Shown here: positions 13,274-19,984 of the stretch, one piece after another | How positions within the stretch are numbered: the first letter of the stretch is position 1 | How the letters are laid out: each line of letters begins with the position of its first letter | From: JAYUZR01 sp043751595 | GTDB lineage: Bacteria > Patescibacteriota > UBA1384 > CAILIB01 | DNA length: 23,992 bases | Direction of reading: 5' to 3' | Assembly: GCA_043751595.1 (NCBI GenBank) | Contig: JAYUZR010000022.1 | Span: forward strand, 1 to 23,992 | Notes under the pieces: model-generated | What the model saw: only the letters and a program-made list of their open reading frames with translations | Told to the model about the DNA's origin: nothing | Databases searched by the model: none | Position numbers and translations under genes: made by a program

Positions 13274-13780
13274 CTAGTCACACATGCCACCGGCACTTAT
13301 GATCGTTTCCCGCAGGGCGTTTACAAGTTCTTCGTCGGAAAACCGATTGACTTCGGGAAATAGTTTGCCAAGCTGCTCTCGAAGTGCGGTAACTTTTTCT
13401 TCAAGGCGAGGATTTCCTGTTAGCCGCAACCTCTCATAGCCTAGGCAAATGATGAGGATTAATTTCCCGGCTTCTGATTTCTGGGCTTCGGTCAGCTCGC
13501 GGTCCAAGATCTGTGTCTGTGGTTTTGTGACGGCCACAGCTACGGGGGTTGTTTCAGCGATTGGGATTCTGAGCTCACCCAGGCAGACTGCGGTGAGTGC
13601 GGATGACAGGGCGAAGGCCGCTCCGGTAAAGAAGCAGATAGTCGCGTACTGAGTCCGCATCCATGGTGTCCACATGGCCAGCGCGGCCAGGATAAGGACA
13701 CCACCAATGGTGCCTAAGATACTGCCCGCAAGTTCAATGCGGCTTACCAGGGTCTCGTGTGCATACTTTGCAGTATTCAT
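13274..13780 (-). CDS. Unrecognised membrane protein with cytosolic helical tail
   Basis: The 168-residue protein has two membrane helices (about 16-37 and 46-67) separated by a tight turn (WTPWMRTQY) and a charged, mostly helical C-terminal domain (90-168) with LTEAQKSEAGKLI and FSDEELVNALRETI. CTGGAG lies 10 nt before ATG 13780, a good ribosome binding site. No family is recognised. The pattern, two helices and a soluble tail, would fit a small membrane sensor or scaffold, but that is only shape. Confidence 0.65.
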   Translation of the reverse strand: MNTAKYAHETLVSRIELAGSILGTIGGVLILAALAMWTPWMRTQYATICFFTGAAFALSSALTAVCLGELRIPIAETTPVAVAVTKPQTQILDRELTEAQKSEAGKLILIICLGYERLRLTGNPRLEEKVTALREQLGKLFPEVNRFSDEELVNALRETIISAGGMCD

Positions 13781-13882
13781 GTTGTATTCTCCAGTTTTAT
13801 TTTAACTCGCGGAAGCCCTTGAGTCAGGTGCCTTTTAACAGATTTTGCTCTATCTGTCCATCAGCTGTACGTGTTAATCAGC

Positions 13883-14320
13883 TTAAGTCTGTTGTTTGGT
13901 TGGCTTACTCATAAGATACGCAAGCCCAGTCCCAATCAGGGATGCAATGGTAGGAATAAGAACCATATTCCCGCTGGAGACTTCGCCGAGATGGAGTTGT
14001 TGATAGCCTACTACGGCGAGAATAATCCCACAAAGACTAGTAGTAAGGATGGTGTAAGTCTTTTCGGGAGAGCCTTGATATTTCATGATGTAAGAAATAC
14101 CGCCAAGTACGAGAGACCCAAGGACGATGGTGATGCAGTAAAGAATAAGAAAAACATCGGTCACCCCAAGGGTAAGGTAGTTCATCCCATCTTCTTTTAC
14201 CTGCACCCTAAAAGCTTCACTGGCAAAGTAGGGGTAGACGAAAAGGATAAAGATAAGGATGGTGCTCGAAACACTGAGAAGGGCGCTTCTAATAAGAAAG
14301 TGGAGGTAGGGTTTCATCGT
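13883..14320 (-). CDS. Unrecognised four-helix membrane protein
   Basis: I chose ATG 14320 (MKPYLHFLIRSALL) because the frame upstream to 14467 is Cys/Arg-rich and overlaps the divergent gene. The 145-residue product has four hydrophobic helices at about 7-30, 51-75, 84-104 and 112-135. Loops are short and the end is basic (SKPTKQQT). No family is recognised. A TATATC box about 22 nt upstream may be its promoter. The plus-strand frame across the same bases is a shadow. Confidence 0.65.
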   Translation of the reverse strand, partial: TMKPYLHFLIRSALLSVSSTILIFILFVYPYFASEAFRVQVKEDGMNYLTLGVTDVFLILYCITIVLGSLVLGGISYIMKYQGSPEKTYTILTTSLCGIILAVVGYQQLHLGEVSSGNMVLIPTIASLIGTGLAYLMSKPTKQQT

Positions 14321-14426
14321 TTGGAGAGGGGATTCACCAGAGATATAGCAGGTTCCTCTTTTAAATTCACCTCTTTCTGGTAAGAAGAGTGCGCGACAAA
14401 GTGCTTCGCGAAAGGAAAAAGAAATA

Positions 14427-15032
14427 ATGCATCCGCATGTAGTGTTTAGACTGCTGTTTGCTCTCATTGGATTGGACTGGGCGCCAGATTCGGATTCGGT
14501 GGATCAGGTCCAGATTGAAGTAACGAATCATGCCCTGGAAAGCCTTAAGACCTGGAGAGGTCCTGGGGACGATTCTGTCCATGATGCGGCATCGGCGGCG
14601 GTAACATACAGTCGCCAGCGTGATACCAGGTCATTTGGAGGCTTGGGTTGGGCTGAGGAGTTTTCCGGCAGGTTGGTTACCCAGCGTGGTGAAGAGGGTT
14701 GTACGATTGACTACTGGTTTCCTATCGAGCCAGCCCCCTCCGGGTCTAATCCTGGTTTCTGGGCAGGTAGGGGTGAGATTTTGGTGCTGGGTAAGACCGG
14801 CGCAGAGATCCTAAAGATTGGGATAGGTGACGTTGATAGCGTCCCGGTGCTCGCCCTGCTACTCGCAGACGCTACGGCGCCGTTCGACGAAGAGCGAGAA
14901 ATCCTGGAGAGGCTCGGCGCGTGGCTCGATGCTCATCCTGGGACATACTGTGTACTGAACGGGGTCACGGTTTCCGCCTTCGACTTTATGGCGGCGACTA
15001 CAGACTTCTTTCGGGAGGCGGTGTCTGAATAA
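14427..15032 (+). CDS. Unrecognised 201-residue protein
   Basis: AAAGGAAAAAG lies 6-9 nt before ATG 14427. The product is soluble and acidic. The centre has beta-rich text (GCTIDYWFPIEP, GRGEILVLGKTGAEIL) and the end is helical (EEREILERLGAWLDAHPG). No catalytic motif or family is recognised. It is closed by a terminator shared with the HepT gene. Its start lies inside the rejected upstream extension of the divergent membrane gene, so the two are head to head with about 100 bp between starts. Confidence 0.65.
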   Translation: MHPHVVFRLLFALIGLDWAPDSDSVDQVQIEVTNHALESLKTWRGPGDDSVHDAASAAVTYSRQRDTRSFGGLGWAEEFSGRLVTQRGEEGCTIDYWFPIEPAPSGSNPGFWAGRGEILVLGKTGAEILKIGIGDVDSVPVLALLLADATAPFDEEREILERLGAWLDAHPGTYCVLNGVTVSAFDFMAATTDFFREAVSE

Positions 15033-15041
15033 TGGAAAAGA

Positions 15042-15076
15042 AAGAAGGGATGCGTTTCGGCGCACCCCTTCTTTTT
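15042..15076. terminator. Bidirectional terminator
   Basis: AAGAAGGGATGCG and CGCACCCCTTCTT form a stem with one mismatch, flanked by A and T runs. It separates the orphan at 14427 from the convergent HepT gene. Confidence 0.8.
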
Positions 15077-15077
15077 A

Positions 15078-15413
15078 TTACTTCGAGATAATGGCAATAA
15101 TCTTTGCCTTCAAATCGGGTAAGTCTGCCAGTAGGGTTCGCCAAATGGTTTCAATCTGGATGTTGCCGTAGTCGTGAATCAAGAAGTTTCGCATAGCAAC
15201 CGCTTCCCTAGCCGGAAAATTAGGGTACATCTCTAAAAAGTCTTCAGACAGGTGGTTTGCTGCCTCTCCCAATACGGCAAGTTGTCGAATGATCGCATCG
15301 GTTCGCATATGGTCGGCAATCAACTCTTCGAGCCCACTTGCGCCTGAATATTCTTCAATTCGATCAAGTGCACTCAGCATATCCTGCAAATAGACTTGAT
15401 TACTCTTGCCCAT
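15078..15413 (-). CDS. hepT: HepT-like HEPN toxin (DUF86)
   Basis: The 111-residue helical protein has the HEPN RNase motif R-x4-H as RNFLIHDY, preceded by GEAANHLSEDF and followed by ETIWRTLLADLP, the standard DUF86 pattern. In type VII toxin-antitoxin systems HepT is an RNase silenced by AMP addition from MntA. I chose ATG 15413 (MGKSNQ); a TTG three codons upstream is possible. It overlaps the end of mntA by 14 nt, so translation is coupled. Confidence 0.85.
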   Translation of the reverse strand: MGKSNQVYLQDMLSALDRIEEYSGASGLEELIADHMRTDAIIRQLAVLGEAANHLSEDFLEMYPNFPAREAVAMRNFLIHDYGNIQIETIWRTLLADLPDLKAKIIAIISK

Positions 15414-15699
15414 AAACTGCAATTAGGTCGTGCTCGATGTTTTCGCGTAGTGCTGGCTTAACGCTTTGTCGGGTTACTAGGTCTACCTTTGTATTGAGTC
15501 TTTCTTCAAGTTTGATTTGAATACGGGCCAGTTCAAAAAACGATTTAGGCGAAGGGTAGTCGATTAGGATATCGATATCGCTATCTACTTTTGCCTCGCC
15601 TCGTGCCTGTGAGCCAAAAATACCAACAAAAGACAGGCCTTCTTGGAAGAAGAAGGTATCCATTGAGATAATTTGGCGAATAGTTACGGCGGAGTTCAT
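15400..15699 (-). CDS. mntA: MntA-like minimal nucleotidyltransferase antitoxin
   Basis: The 99-residue protein carries the minimal nucleotidyltransferase motif GSQARGEAKVDSDIDILID (GSx10DxD), which binds NTP and metal. MntA enzymes AMPylate the Tyr next to the HEPN motif of HepT; the partner here has RNFLIHDY with that Tyr. The start is ATG 15699: a TATATT box lies exactly 6 nt upstream, and the open frame further upstream runs through micro-element copy B. The gene order antitoxin then toxin with overlap is usual for the family. Confidence 0.87.
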   Translation of the reverse strand: MNSAVTIRQIISMDTFFFQEGLSFVGIFGSQARGEAKVDSDIDILIDYPSPKSFFELARIQIKLEERLNTKVDLVTRQSVKPALRENIEHDLIAVYGQE

Positions 15700-15705
15700 G
15701 CCGTG

Positions 15706-15711
15706 AATATA
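15706..15711 (-). promoter_or_regulatory. -10 box placed for leaderless transcription of mntA-hepT
   Basis: TATATT on the minus strand, exactly 6 nt before ATG 15699, with no Shine-Dalgarno. Confidence 0.6.
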
Positions 15712-15757
15712 GCAAAAGTGGGGCGACAGCGGTACTGGGGGAGGTAGCGGGACTATC

Positions 15758-15824
15758 GCTTCAAACCTTCGGTTTTCGCTCGCTGTGCTCCTATTTCCTG
15801 GTGGCACAGGCGAACCTCTGGTTG
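15758..15824 (-). repeat. tRNA-end micro-element, copy B
   Basis: On the minus strand: AACC-AGA-GGTTCG, a CTGTGC/GCACAG hairpin, GCGAGCG, then AAACC-GAA-GGTTT and GAAGC, leading into a degraded tRNA-Gly-like 3' end (TCCCGCTACC). It has the same plan as copies A, C and D but different stems. It directly precedes the mntA promoter. Confidence 0.65.
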
Positions 15825-15897
15825 GCGTTCGCAAGCTCACTTAACCCCCTCCATAATTCCTTTGAATGGTGGTCGATTCCCGCTTTCAACTTATACA

Positions 15898-15934
15898 AAA
15901 GAAGAAATCACCCACAAGGGGTGATTTCTTCTTT
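15898..15934 (-). terminator. Terminator palindrome beside a duplicated tRNA-Gly 3' end
   Basis: A 16-bp perfect stem (15898-15913 with 15919-15934), A/T-rich at its base, joined to the tRNA-Gly end copy at 15934-15950. Confidence 0.7.
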
Positions 15935-15950
15935 GGAGCGGGTAGCGGGA
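15934..15950 (-). repeat. Duplicate of the tRNA-Gly 3' end
   Basis: TGGAGCGGGTAGCGGGA is identical to 16086-16102 of the intact tRNA-Gly (CCA, discriminator, acceptor and T-stem strand). Spacing is 152 bp. It then runs into copy C instead of a tRNA body. Confidence 0.8.
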
Positions 15951-15953
15951 TAA

Positions 15954-16030
15954 GCTTCGAACTTTCAGTTCTTGCTTGCTGCTCTTCGCCTTCGGCTCAA
16001 GTTGAATTGAGCAGGCGAACCCTGCGGTTT
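15954..16030 (-). repeat. tRNA-end micro-element, copy C
   Basis: On the minus strand: AACC-GCA-GGGTTCG, a CTGCTC...GAGCAG hairpin with an inner GAA-type loop (GCCGAAGGC), GCAAGCAAG, then GAACT-GAA-AGTTC and GAAGC, running into the duplicated tRNA-Gly 3' end. It lies between the intact tRNA-Gly with its terminator and the duplicate with its terminator. Confidence 0.7.
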
Positions 16031-16049
16031 CTCTCCCATCTAAACCTAT

Positions 16050-16088
16050 CCATTAAAAAACCAACCACAAGGGCTGGTTTTTTAATGG
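16050..16088 (-). terminator. Terminator of tRNA-Gly
   Basis: A 17-bp stem (16050-16066 with 16072-16088, one G-T pair) whose base on the minus strand is the CCA of tRNA-Gly. Confidence 0.8.
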
Positions 16089-16159
16089 AGCGGGTAGCGG
16101 GAATCGAACCCGCGCATCCTGCTTGGAAGGCAGGCGTACTACCATTGTACTATACCCGC
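16086..16159 (-). tRNA. tRNA-Gly (anticodon TCC)
   Basis: Acceptor GCGGGTA/TACCCGC, D stem GTAC/GTAC, anticodon stem CCTGC/GCAGG with loop CTTCCAA, T stem GCGGG/CCCGC, discriminator T, encoded CCA. Length is 74 nt. Confidence 0.95.
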
Positions 16160-16176
16160 GAATTGACAAAGGGAAT

Positions 16177-16252
16177 TGGTCGGGGCGCCCGGACTCGAAC
16201 CGGGGACCTCCTGGTCCCAAACCAGGCGCACTACAAACTGTGCTACGCCCCG
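16177..16252 (-). tRNA. tRNA-Pro (anticodon TGG)
   Basis: Acceptor CGGGGCG/CGCCCCG, D stem GCAC/GTGC, anticodon stem CCTGG/CCAGG with loop TTTGGGA, T stem CCCGG/CCGGG, discriminator A, encoded CCA. It is 17 nt upstream of tRNA-Gly on the same strand. Confidence 0.95.
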
Positions 16253-16659
16253 AGGAAGAAGACAAGCGCGAAAACGTAGTTTTCGCATTTGGATTCTGAC
16301 GAGGGGTGAGATTTACGAAGTAAATCCGACCCGACTTGTGAAGGAGAAAGACGCAAGCTTGCTTGCAGTCTTGCGACTGAGCGATACGCGGACTCTTGTG
16401 AGGATTCTGACGAGGGATCGAACTTGCGAAGCAAGTACGCCCCCGAAATGAAGGAGTTGCACACTCCCGTCACACCGCCGAATCTTAGCCAAACTTCTCC
16501 TTCTGGTCAATTGCATACTAAAAGGCTTTCGAGTAGAGTTTGGACAGGTGTATCTGGTTGTATTTGGGCTCACACACCGCAATTTACGTAATTAGTTAAG
16601 ACAATCTGGAGGGCAAAAAGTGCTTCGTGTTGCACCAATTGCCCAACCGAAAGGAAGTT
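16253..16659. other. Gene-free stretch with paired hairpin repeats
   Basis: No convincing gene. From left to right: GCGAAAAC-GTA-GTTTTCGC hairpin, two diverged copies of a block that begins GGATTCTGACGAGGG (16291 and 16402) and ends TGAAGGAG, and about 160 bp of plain sequence that should hold the rny promoter. On the minus strand the second block has a T-loop-like TTCGATCCC, but no tRNA can be folded. Confidence 0.6.
16291..16454. repeat. Two imperfect copies of a block with covarying hairpins
   Basis: Both copies share GGATTCTGACGAGGG, a hairpin with GAA loop, a CCGACCCG/CGCCCCCG segment and TGAAGGAG. The hairpin stems differ in sequence but both pair perfectly: GATTTAC-GAA-GTAAATC in the first, ACTTGC-GAA-GCAAGT in the second. 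Conserved flanks with compensated stems point to selection on structure or a repeat family. Confidence 0.65.
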
Positions 16660-18144
16660 ATGCCACTAGTATCAATGCTACTGTTGGTCCTGCTTGGCGC
16701 AGGAGCCGGGGCAGCGGGTGGGGTATTCTTTAATAAGAAACGCGGTAAAACCGAGGTCGAACAGGCCGAAAAGGTAGTCACTGAGGCACAAAAACAGGCC
16801 GAAACTATCCGGAAACAGGCAGAAAAGCAGGCCGAAGAGCGCCAGGCCTTTTTGCGTGATCTTGAGAAATCAATCCAACAGCGAGAATCTTCACTAGATA
16901 AGCGCTTACAGGAGATCGATAAGCAGCGCGAAGAATGGGATCGCAAGAACGAAGAAGTCCTAAAAATTAAGGATGCGGTTCGTATGGTTCGCGAGAAACA
17001 GGAGGCAAGCCTGGAAAAGATCGCCAAAATGACTCGAGAAGAGGCAGTAAAAGCCCTCATGAACGCGATGGAGCGCACGCAAAAAGACGATCTACTCCGC
17101 AAGCTTAAGAATCTTGATGAGCAAACCGAGGTCGAGGTAGAAGAAGAGGCTCGCCGCAAGATGAGTACCATCTTGGCGCGCATTGCTTCCGAGGCTACTA
17201 CTGAGCACACGGTGTACGCCGTTACGATCCCTAGCGAAGAAATGAAGGGTCGCCTTATCGGAAAAGAAGGGCGCAATATTCAAGCCTTCGAGAAGGCAAC
17301 GGGAGTAGATCTTCTTATCGATGATAGCCCCGATACCGTTCTTATTAGTTCCTTCGATCCTGTCCGCCGAGAGGTTGGCCGTTTAGCCCTCGAGAAGCTG
17401 GTTAAAGATGGTCGCGTGCAGCCAGCAAAAATTGAAGAATTGGTAGAGAAAGCGCAAGAAGAAGTACAGGCCAGTATTAAGAAGGCGGGAGAAGCGGCGG
17501 CGGTAGATGCCAAGGTAAGCGGCCTTCCTAAAGAAGTGCTTCGCGTACTGGGGCAGCTTAAGTATCGTACATCCTACGGGCAAAACCAGTTGGCGCATGC
17601 TCTTGAGGTTTCTAAAATTGCCGGCATGATCGCCGACGAGCTTGGTGCTGATGTAAAAGTAGCCCGCATGGCAGGACTTCTGCACGATATTGGAAAGGCG
17701 CTTGATCACGAGATTAAAGCTCCTCATCACCATATTTCCGCTGATATCGCCAAAAAATACAATCTTGGCGACGATGTGGTCCACGCCATTATTGCTCACC
17801 ATGAAGACGTTACTCCAGAAACCACTGAGGCCTGGATTGTCCTCGCTGCCGATGCTATTTCTGGTGCCCGCCCAGGTGCACGCCGCGGTAGTTACGAAGA
17901 ATACGTCGAGCGCCTGCGCGATCTTGAACGCGTGGCTACTACCTTCCCAGGAGTAGACCGCTGTTTTGCGATCCAGGCCGGACGCGAAGTGCGCGTCTTT
18001 GTTCGCCCAGGAGAAATTGACGATCTCCAGGCTGCTAAACTTGCTAAGAGTATCGCTGCTAAAATTGAAGAAGAGCTTTCGTATCCAGGACAGGTAAAGG
18101 TAAATGTCATTCGCGAGAGTCGCTCGATCGCGTTTGCCAGCTAA
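16660..18144 (+). CDS. rny: Ribonuclease Y
   Basis: From ATG 16660, preceded by AAAGGAAG, the product has 494 residues, near the usual 510-520. Order: N-terminal membrane helix (3-24), long charged coiled coil (30-150), KH RNA-binding domain with GRLIGKEGRN (about 187-250), HD domain with the metal site H-D in LLHDIGKALDH (about 338), and the Rny-specific C-terminal domain. It is the membrane-bound endonuclease that starts mRNA decay. The frame runs 11 codons upstream without an ATG, so the chosen start is well supported. ymdB follows after one base. Confidence 0.95.
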   Translation: MPLVSMLLLVLLGAGAGAAGGVFFNKKRGKTEVEQAEKVVTEAQKQAETIRKQAEKQAEERQAFLRDLEKSIQQRESSLDKRLQEIDKQREEWDRKNEEVLKIKDAVRMVREKQEASLEKIAKMTREEAVKALMNAMERTQKDDLLRKLKNLDEQTEVEVEEEARRKMSTILARIASEATTEHTVYAVTIPSEEMKGRLIGKEGRNIQAFEKATGVDLLIDDSPDTVLISSFDPVRREVGRLALEKLVKDGRVQPAKIEELVEKAQEEVQASIKKAGEAAAVDAKVSGLPKEVLRVLGQLKYRTSYGQNQLAHALEVSKIAGMIADELGADVKVARMAGLLHDIGKALDHEIKAPHHHISADIAKKYNLGDDVVHAIIAHHEDVTPETTEAWIVLAADAISGARPGARRGSYEEYVERLRDLERVATTFPGVDRCFAIQAGREVRVFVRPGEIDDLQAAKLAKSIAAKIEEELSYPGQVKVNVIRESRSIAFAS

Positions 18145-18145
18145 G

Positions 18146-18928
18146 ATGGATCTTTCCGTACTATTCTTTGGGGATGTCGTTGGTGAGCCCGGTCGCGATT
18201 TTCTAGCTGAGCAACTCCCACTTTTACGCGAGAAGTATAAGGCCGATCTTGTGGTGGTAAATGCCGAGAACGCAACCCACGGTCACGGCCTCAACACCAC
18301 GCACTATAAAGAACTTAAAAAGCTTGGGATCGATGTATTCACGATGGGCGACCATATTTGGAACCAACAAGACTTAATCCCCACGCTTGAGGCCAAGAAC
18401 GAGCCGATTATGCGCCCTGCAAACTACTCACAAGCCCCAGGAAAGGCTTTTGTAGACGTAGTGGTACTTGGCAAGAGGGTGCGGGTGCTAAACCTCGTGG
18501 GGAGGGTCTTCATGCGAGACTCAGTGGATAACGCATTTAGGACGTTCGATGAGATTATCGCCAAGGCGCCTACGCCAGATTTAGTGATCGTTGATTACCA
18601 TGCCGAGGCCACCAGCGAGAAGCGTTGCTTTGCTGAATATGTTGATGGGCGCGCTCAACTGGTGGTAGGTACACATACCCACGTTCCAACTGCCGACGCA
18701 CAGGTCTTATCTGGTGGAACGGCATTTATCTCTGATTTAGGCATGGTAGGACCACAAGATTCGAGTCTGGGAGCTGATAAGTTTGGCCCTATCAACAATT
18801 TCTTGACAGGCATGCCGTGGCGCTATACTGTTGCTCCAGGAGCTGCTGAATTGGGTGCGGTGCACTGCATTATCAATGTGCAAGATCGCAAGGCAACAAG
18901 TATTCAGCACATCAGAATCCTCCAGTAA
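18146..18928 (+). CDS. ymdB: YmdB-type metallophosphodiesterase
   Basis: The 260-residue protein is full length for the TIGR00282/YmdB family, which hydrolyses 2',3'-cyclic mononucleotides and in Bacillus is encoded next to rny. Metal ligands are visible: D10 in FFGDVVG, E41-N42 in NAEN, H70, H152 in YHAEATSEK, and H177/H179 in GTHTHVPTADAQ. One ligand position usually Asn (GNH) is Asp here (GDH, D69). The ATG lies one base after the rny stop (TAAGATG), so the two are one operon, with the products both acting on RNA or its breakdown products. Confidence 0.93.
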   Translation: MDLSVLFFGDVVGEPGRDFLAEQLPLLREKYKADLVVVNAENATHGHGLNTTHYKELKKLGIDVFTMGDHIWNQQDLIPTLEAKNEPIMRPANYSQAPGKAFVDVVVLGKRVRVLNLVGRVFMRDSVDNAFRTFDEIIAKAPTPDLVIVDYHAEATSEKRCFAEYVDGRAQLVVGTHTHVPTADAQVLSGGTAFISDLGMVGPQDSSLGADKFGPINNFLTGMPWRYTVAPGAAELGAVHCIINVQDRKATSIQHIRILQ

Positions 18929-18957
18929 TCTCACCTGTTAAGTAGCGTCTAAGCACC

Positions 18958-19230
18958 ATGAATAAGGTTCAACTTATTGCAGCCGTAGCAAAAAAGACCG
19001 GCCTCTCTAAGAACGAGGCAGCCGCTGGGGTTAATGCCATGGTAGACCTTATCATCGACGCACTTTCCGATAACCAAAAGGTTACTATTACCGGCTTTGG
19101 TTCCTTCGATGTTGGCGAGCGTCAGGCCCGCCGCGGAGTAAACCCACACACCGGCAAGCACATGGATATTCCATCGTTGCGCATCCCTCGCTTTAAGGCT
19201 GGGAAATCTCTTCGCGTTATCGTTAAGTAG
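18958..19230 (+). CDS. hup: HU-family DNA-binding protein
   Basis: The 90-residue protein has the full HU fold: helical MNKVQLIAAVAKKTGLSKNE, the ITGFGSFDV core and the arm with the RRGVNPHTGKHMDIP turn whose Pro intercalates in DNA, ending in FKAGKSLRVIV. It bends and packs DNA. It is closed by a strong terminator at 19254. It follows ymdB after 29 bp and may be co-transcribed. Confidence 0.95.
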   Translation: MNKVQLIAAVAKKTGLSKNEAAAGVNAMVDLIIDALSDNQKVTITGFGSFDVGERQARRGVNPHTGKHMDIPSLRIPRFKAGKSLRVIVK

Positions 19231-19253
19231 TTATTTTCGGCAGAGTTTGCTAC

Positions 19254-19287
19254 AAAACAGAGGACTCCTCGGAGTCCTCTGTTTTTT
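19254..19287 (+). terminator. Terminator after hup
   Basis: A 15-bp palindrome (AAAACAGAGGACTCC) followed by TTTTTT, ending just before tRNA-Arg(CCT). The tRNA therefore needs its own start, which may lie within or beyond the hairpin. Confidence 0.9.
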
Positions 19288-19289
19288 AT

Positions 19290-19364
19290 GCCCTCATAGC
19301 TCAATGGATAGAGCAATCCCGTCCTAAGGGAAAGATATAAGTTCGATTCTTGTTGGGGGTACCA
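19290..19364 (+). tRNA. tRNA-Arg (anticodon CCT)
   Basis: Acceptor GCCCTCA/TGGGGGT (with G-T pairs), D stem GCTC/GAGC, anticodon stem ATCCC/GGGAA with loop GTCCTAA, T stem ATAAG/CTTGT with loop TTCGATT, discriminator A, encoded CCA. There is an A-A mismatch at the base of the anticodon stem and the stems are weaker than in the other tRNAs, but a cloverleaf forms. It is the only plus-strand tRNA here. Confidence 0.9.
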
Positions 19365-19404
19365 GAAGAAAAGACCGACCCCTGTGGTCGGTCTTTTCTT
19401 CTGG
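19362..19404 (+). terminator. Palindrome containing the CCA of tRNA-Arg(CCT)
   Basis: A perfect 19-bp stem (19362-19380 with 19386-19404), loop CCTGT. The first three bases are the CCA tail of the tRNA, so the tail is paired in the precursor. Confidence 0.85.
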
Positions 19405-19419
19405 TCCCTGAGTGGAAGA

Positions 19420-19504
19420 GAACTTTAAGGTTCGTTCGTGCTCCTGGCGTAAGCAAGCGAAGCGCTGCAGACCAGGAAGCGTGCGCCGACCGGAGGGAGA
19501 AGCT
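19420..19504 (+). repeat. tRNA-end micro-element, copy D
   Basis: Plus-strand copy matching copy A (3908-3998, minus) almost throughout: GAACTTTAAGGTTCG, GTGCTCCTGGCGTAAGC, short GAA-loop hairpin, TGCAGACCAGGAAGCGTGCG, GACCGGAGGGAGAAGC. CTCCTGG and CCAGGAAG pair as a stem around the apical hairpin. It lies between tRNA-Arg(CCT) with its terminator and a degraded second copy of that tRNA's 3' end with its own terminator. Confidence 0.85.
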
Positions 19505-19505
19505 G

Positions 19506-19523
19506 TTCTTATTGAGGGTACTA
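19506..19523 (+). repeat. Degraded duplicate of the tRNA-Arg(CCT) 3' end
   Basis: TTCTTATTGAGGGTACTA matches the tRNA end at 19347-19364 at 15 of 18 positions, 159 bp downstream, and like it is followed at once by a terminator palindrome. The CCA has become CTA. Confidence 0.65.
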
Positions 19524-19553
19524 AAAAGAGCCAACCCGGGGCTGGCTCTTTTT
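19523..19553. terminator. Terminator palindrome
   Basis: AAAAAGAGCCA (19523-19533) pairs with TGGCTCTTTTT (19543-19553). It closes the repeat unit on the plus strand and the orphan gene at 19580 on the minus strand. Confidence 0.8.
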
Positions 19554-19579
19554 CTTTCCTTTCCTTTCCTTTCCTCCTT

Positions 19580-19984
19580 TCAGAGTTCGTCTGCCCGCTG
19601 CTCCAGCCACCGCTGGATGACTTCGTACTCGAAGTCCCAGACTTCGCAGTCGTCTTCGATATCCACCCCATCTTCTTGCTCATCTTCCCACGGCTTCCAA
19701 AAGCGGTAGATGAGCTTCTTCACTCTGCCCTCTTCCATCTCCAGGGTGAGGCCAATCCGGGTAGTTCCTGACCCTCGGTGTGGCTCCATGTAGTCAAGTT
19801 TGTGCGACATATTGATGGCAAGGGCAATCTTGCCAAAAATATCCCATTCTGGTGAGTGGGTGAATGAGTCTATCGCATCTTGATCGAGGGTTACGCCATC
19901 GACGGTCAAGGTGGCGGCGATCCCATCCCATGTAGTGCTGTACTCTTCCGGCGGAATTCCGGCTAGCCGTATTGTAAAGTTCAT
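19580..19984 (-). CDS. Unrecognised acidic 134-residue protein
   Basis: AAAGGAAGAA directly precedes ATG 19984. The product starts MNFTIRLAGIPPEEY and has a long acidic patch (EDEQEDGVDIEDDCEVWDFE) near the end, with beta-type text in the middle (TTRIGLTLEMEEGRVKKLIY). It is soluble, with no signal. I recognise no family. The stop is followed by a G/A-rich GGAAAGGAAAGGAAAG run like the one before the gene at 4317-4790. Confidence 0.7.
   Translation of the reverse strand: MNFTIRLAGIPPEEYSTTWDGIAATLTVDGVTLDQDAIDSFTHSPEWDIFGKIALAINMSHKLDYMEPHRGSGTTRIGLTLEMEEGRVKKLIYRFWKPWEDEQEDGVDIEDDCEVWDFEYEVIQRWLEQRADEL

Noticed and set aside
13871..14383. Plus-strand 170-residue open frame
   Set aside because: It lies antisense to the four-helix membrane protein, is Lys/Asn-rich without pattern, and has no ribosome binding site.
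15700..15840. Upstream extension of mntA to 15840
   Set aside because: It reads through micro-element B and skips the TATATT box placed six bases before ATG 15699.
16291..16470. CRISPR array
   Set aside because: Two diverged copies with variable hairpins, no regular spacers, and no cas genes in the window.
16253..16500. A tmRNA or an extra tRNA on the minus strand
   Set aside because: There is a T-loop-like TTCGATCCC, but no T stem, acceptor pairing with CCA, or tag peptide frame can be formed.
16596..17276. Minus-strand 226-residue frame opposite rny
   Set aside because: It is a Ser/Arg-rich mirror of the rny coiled-coil coding sequence.
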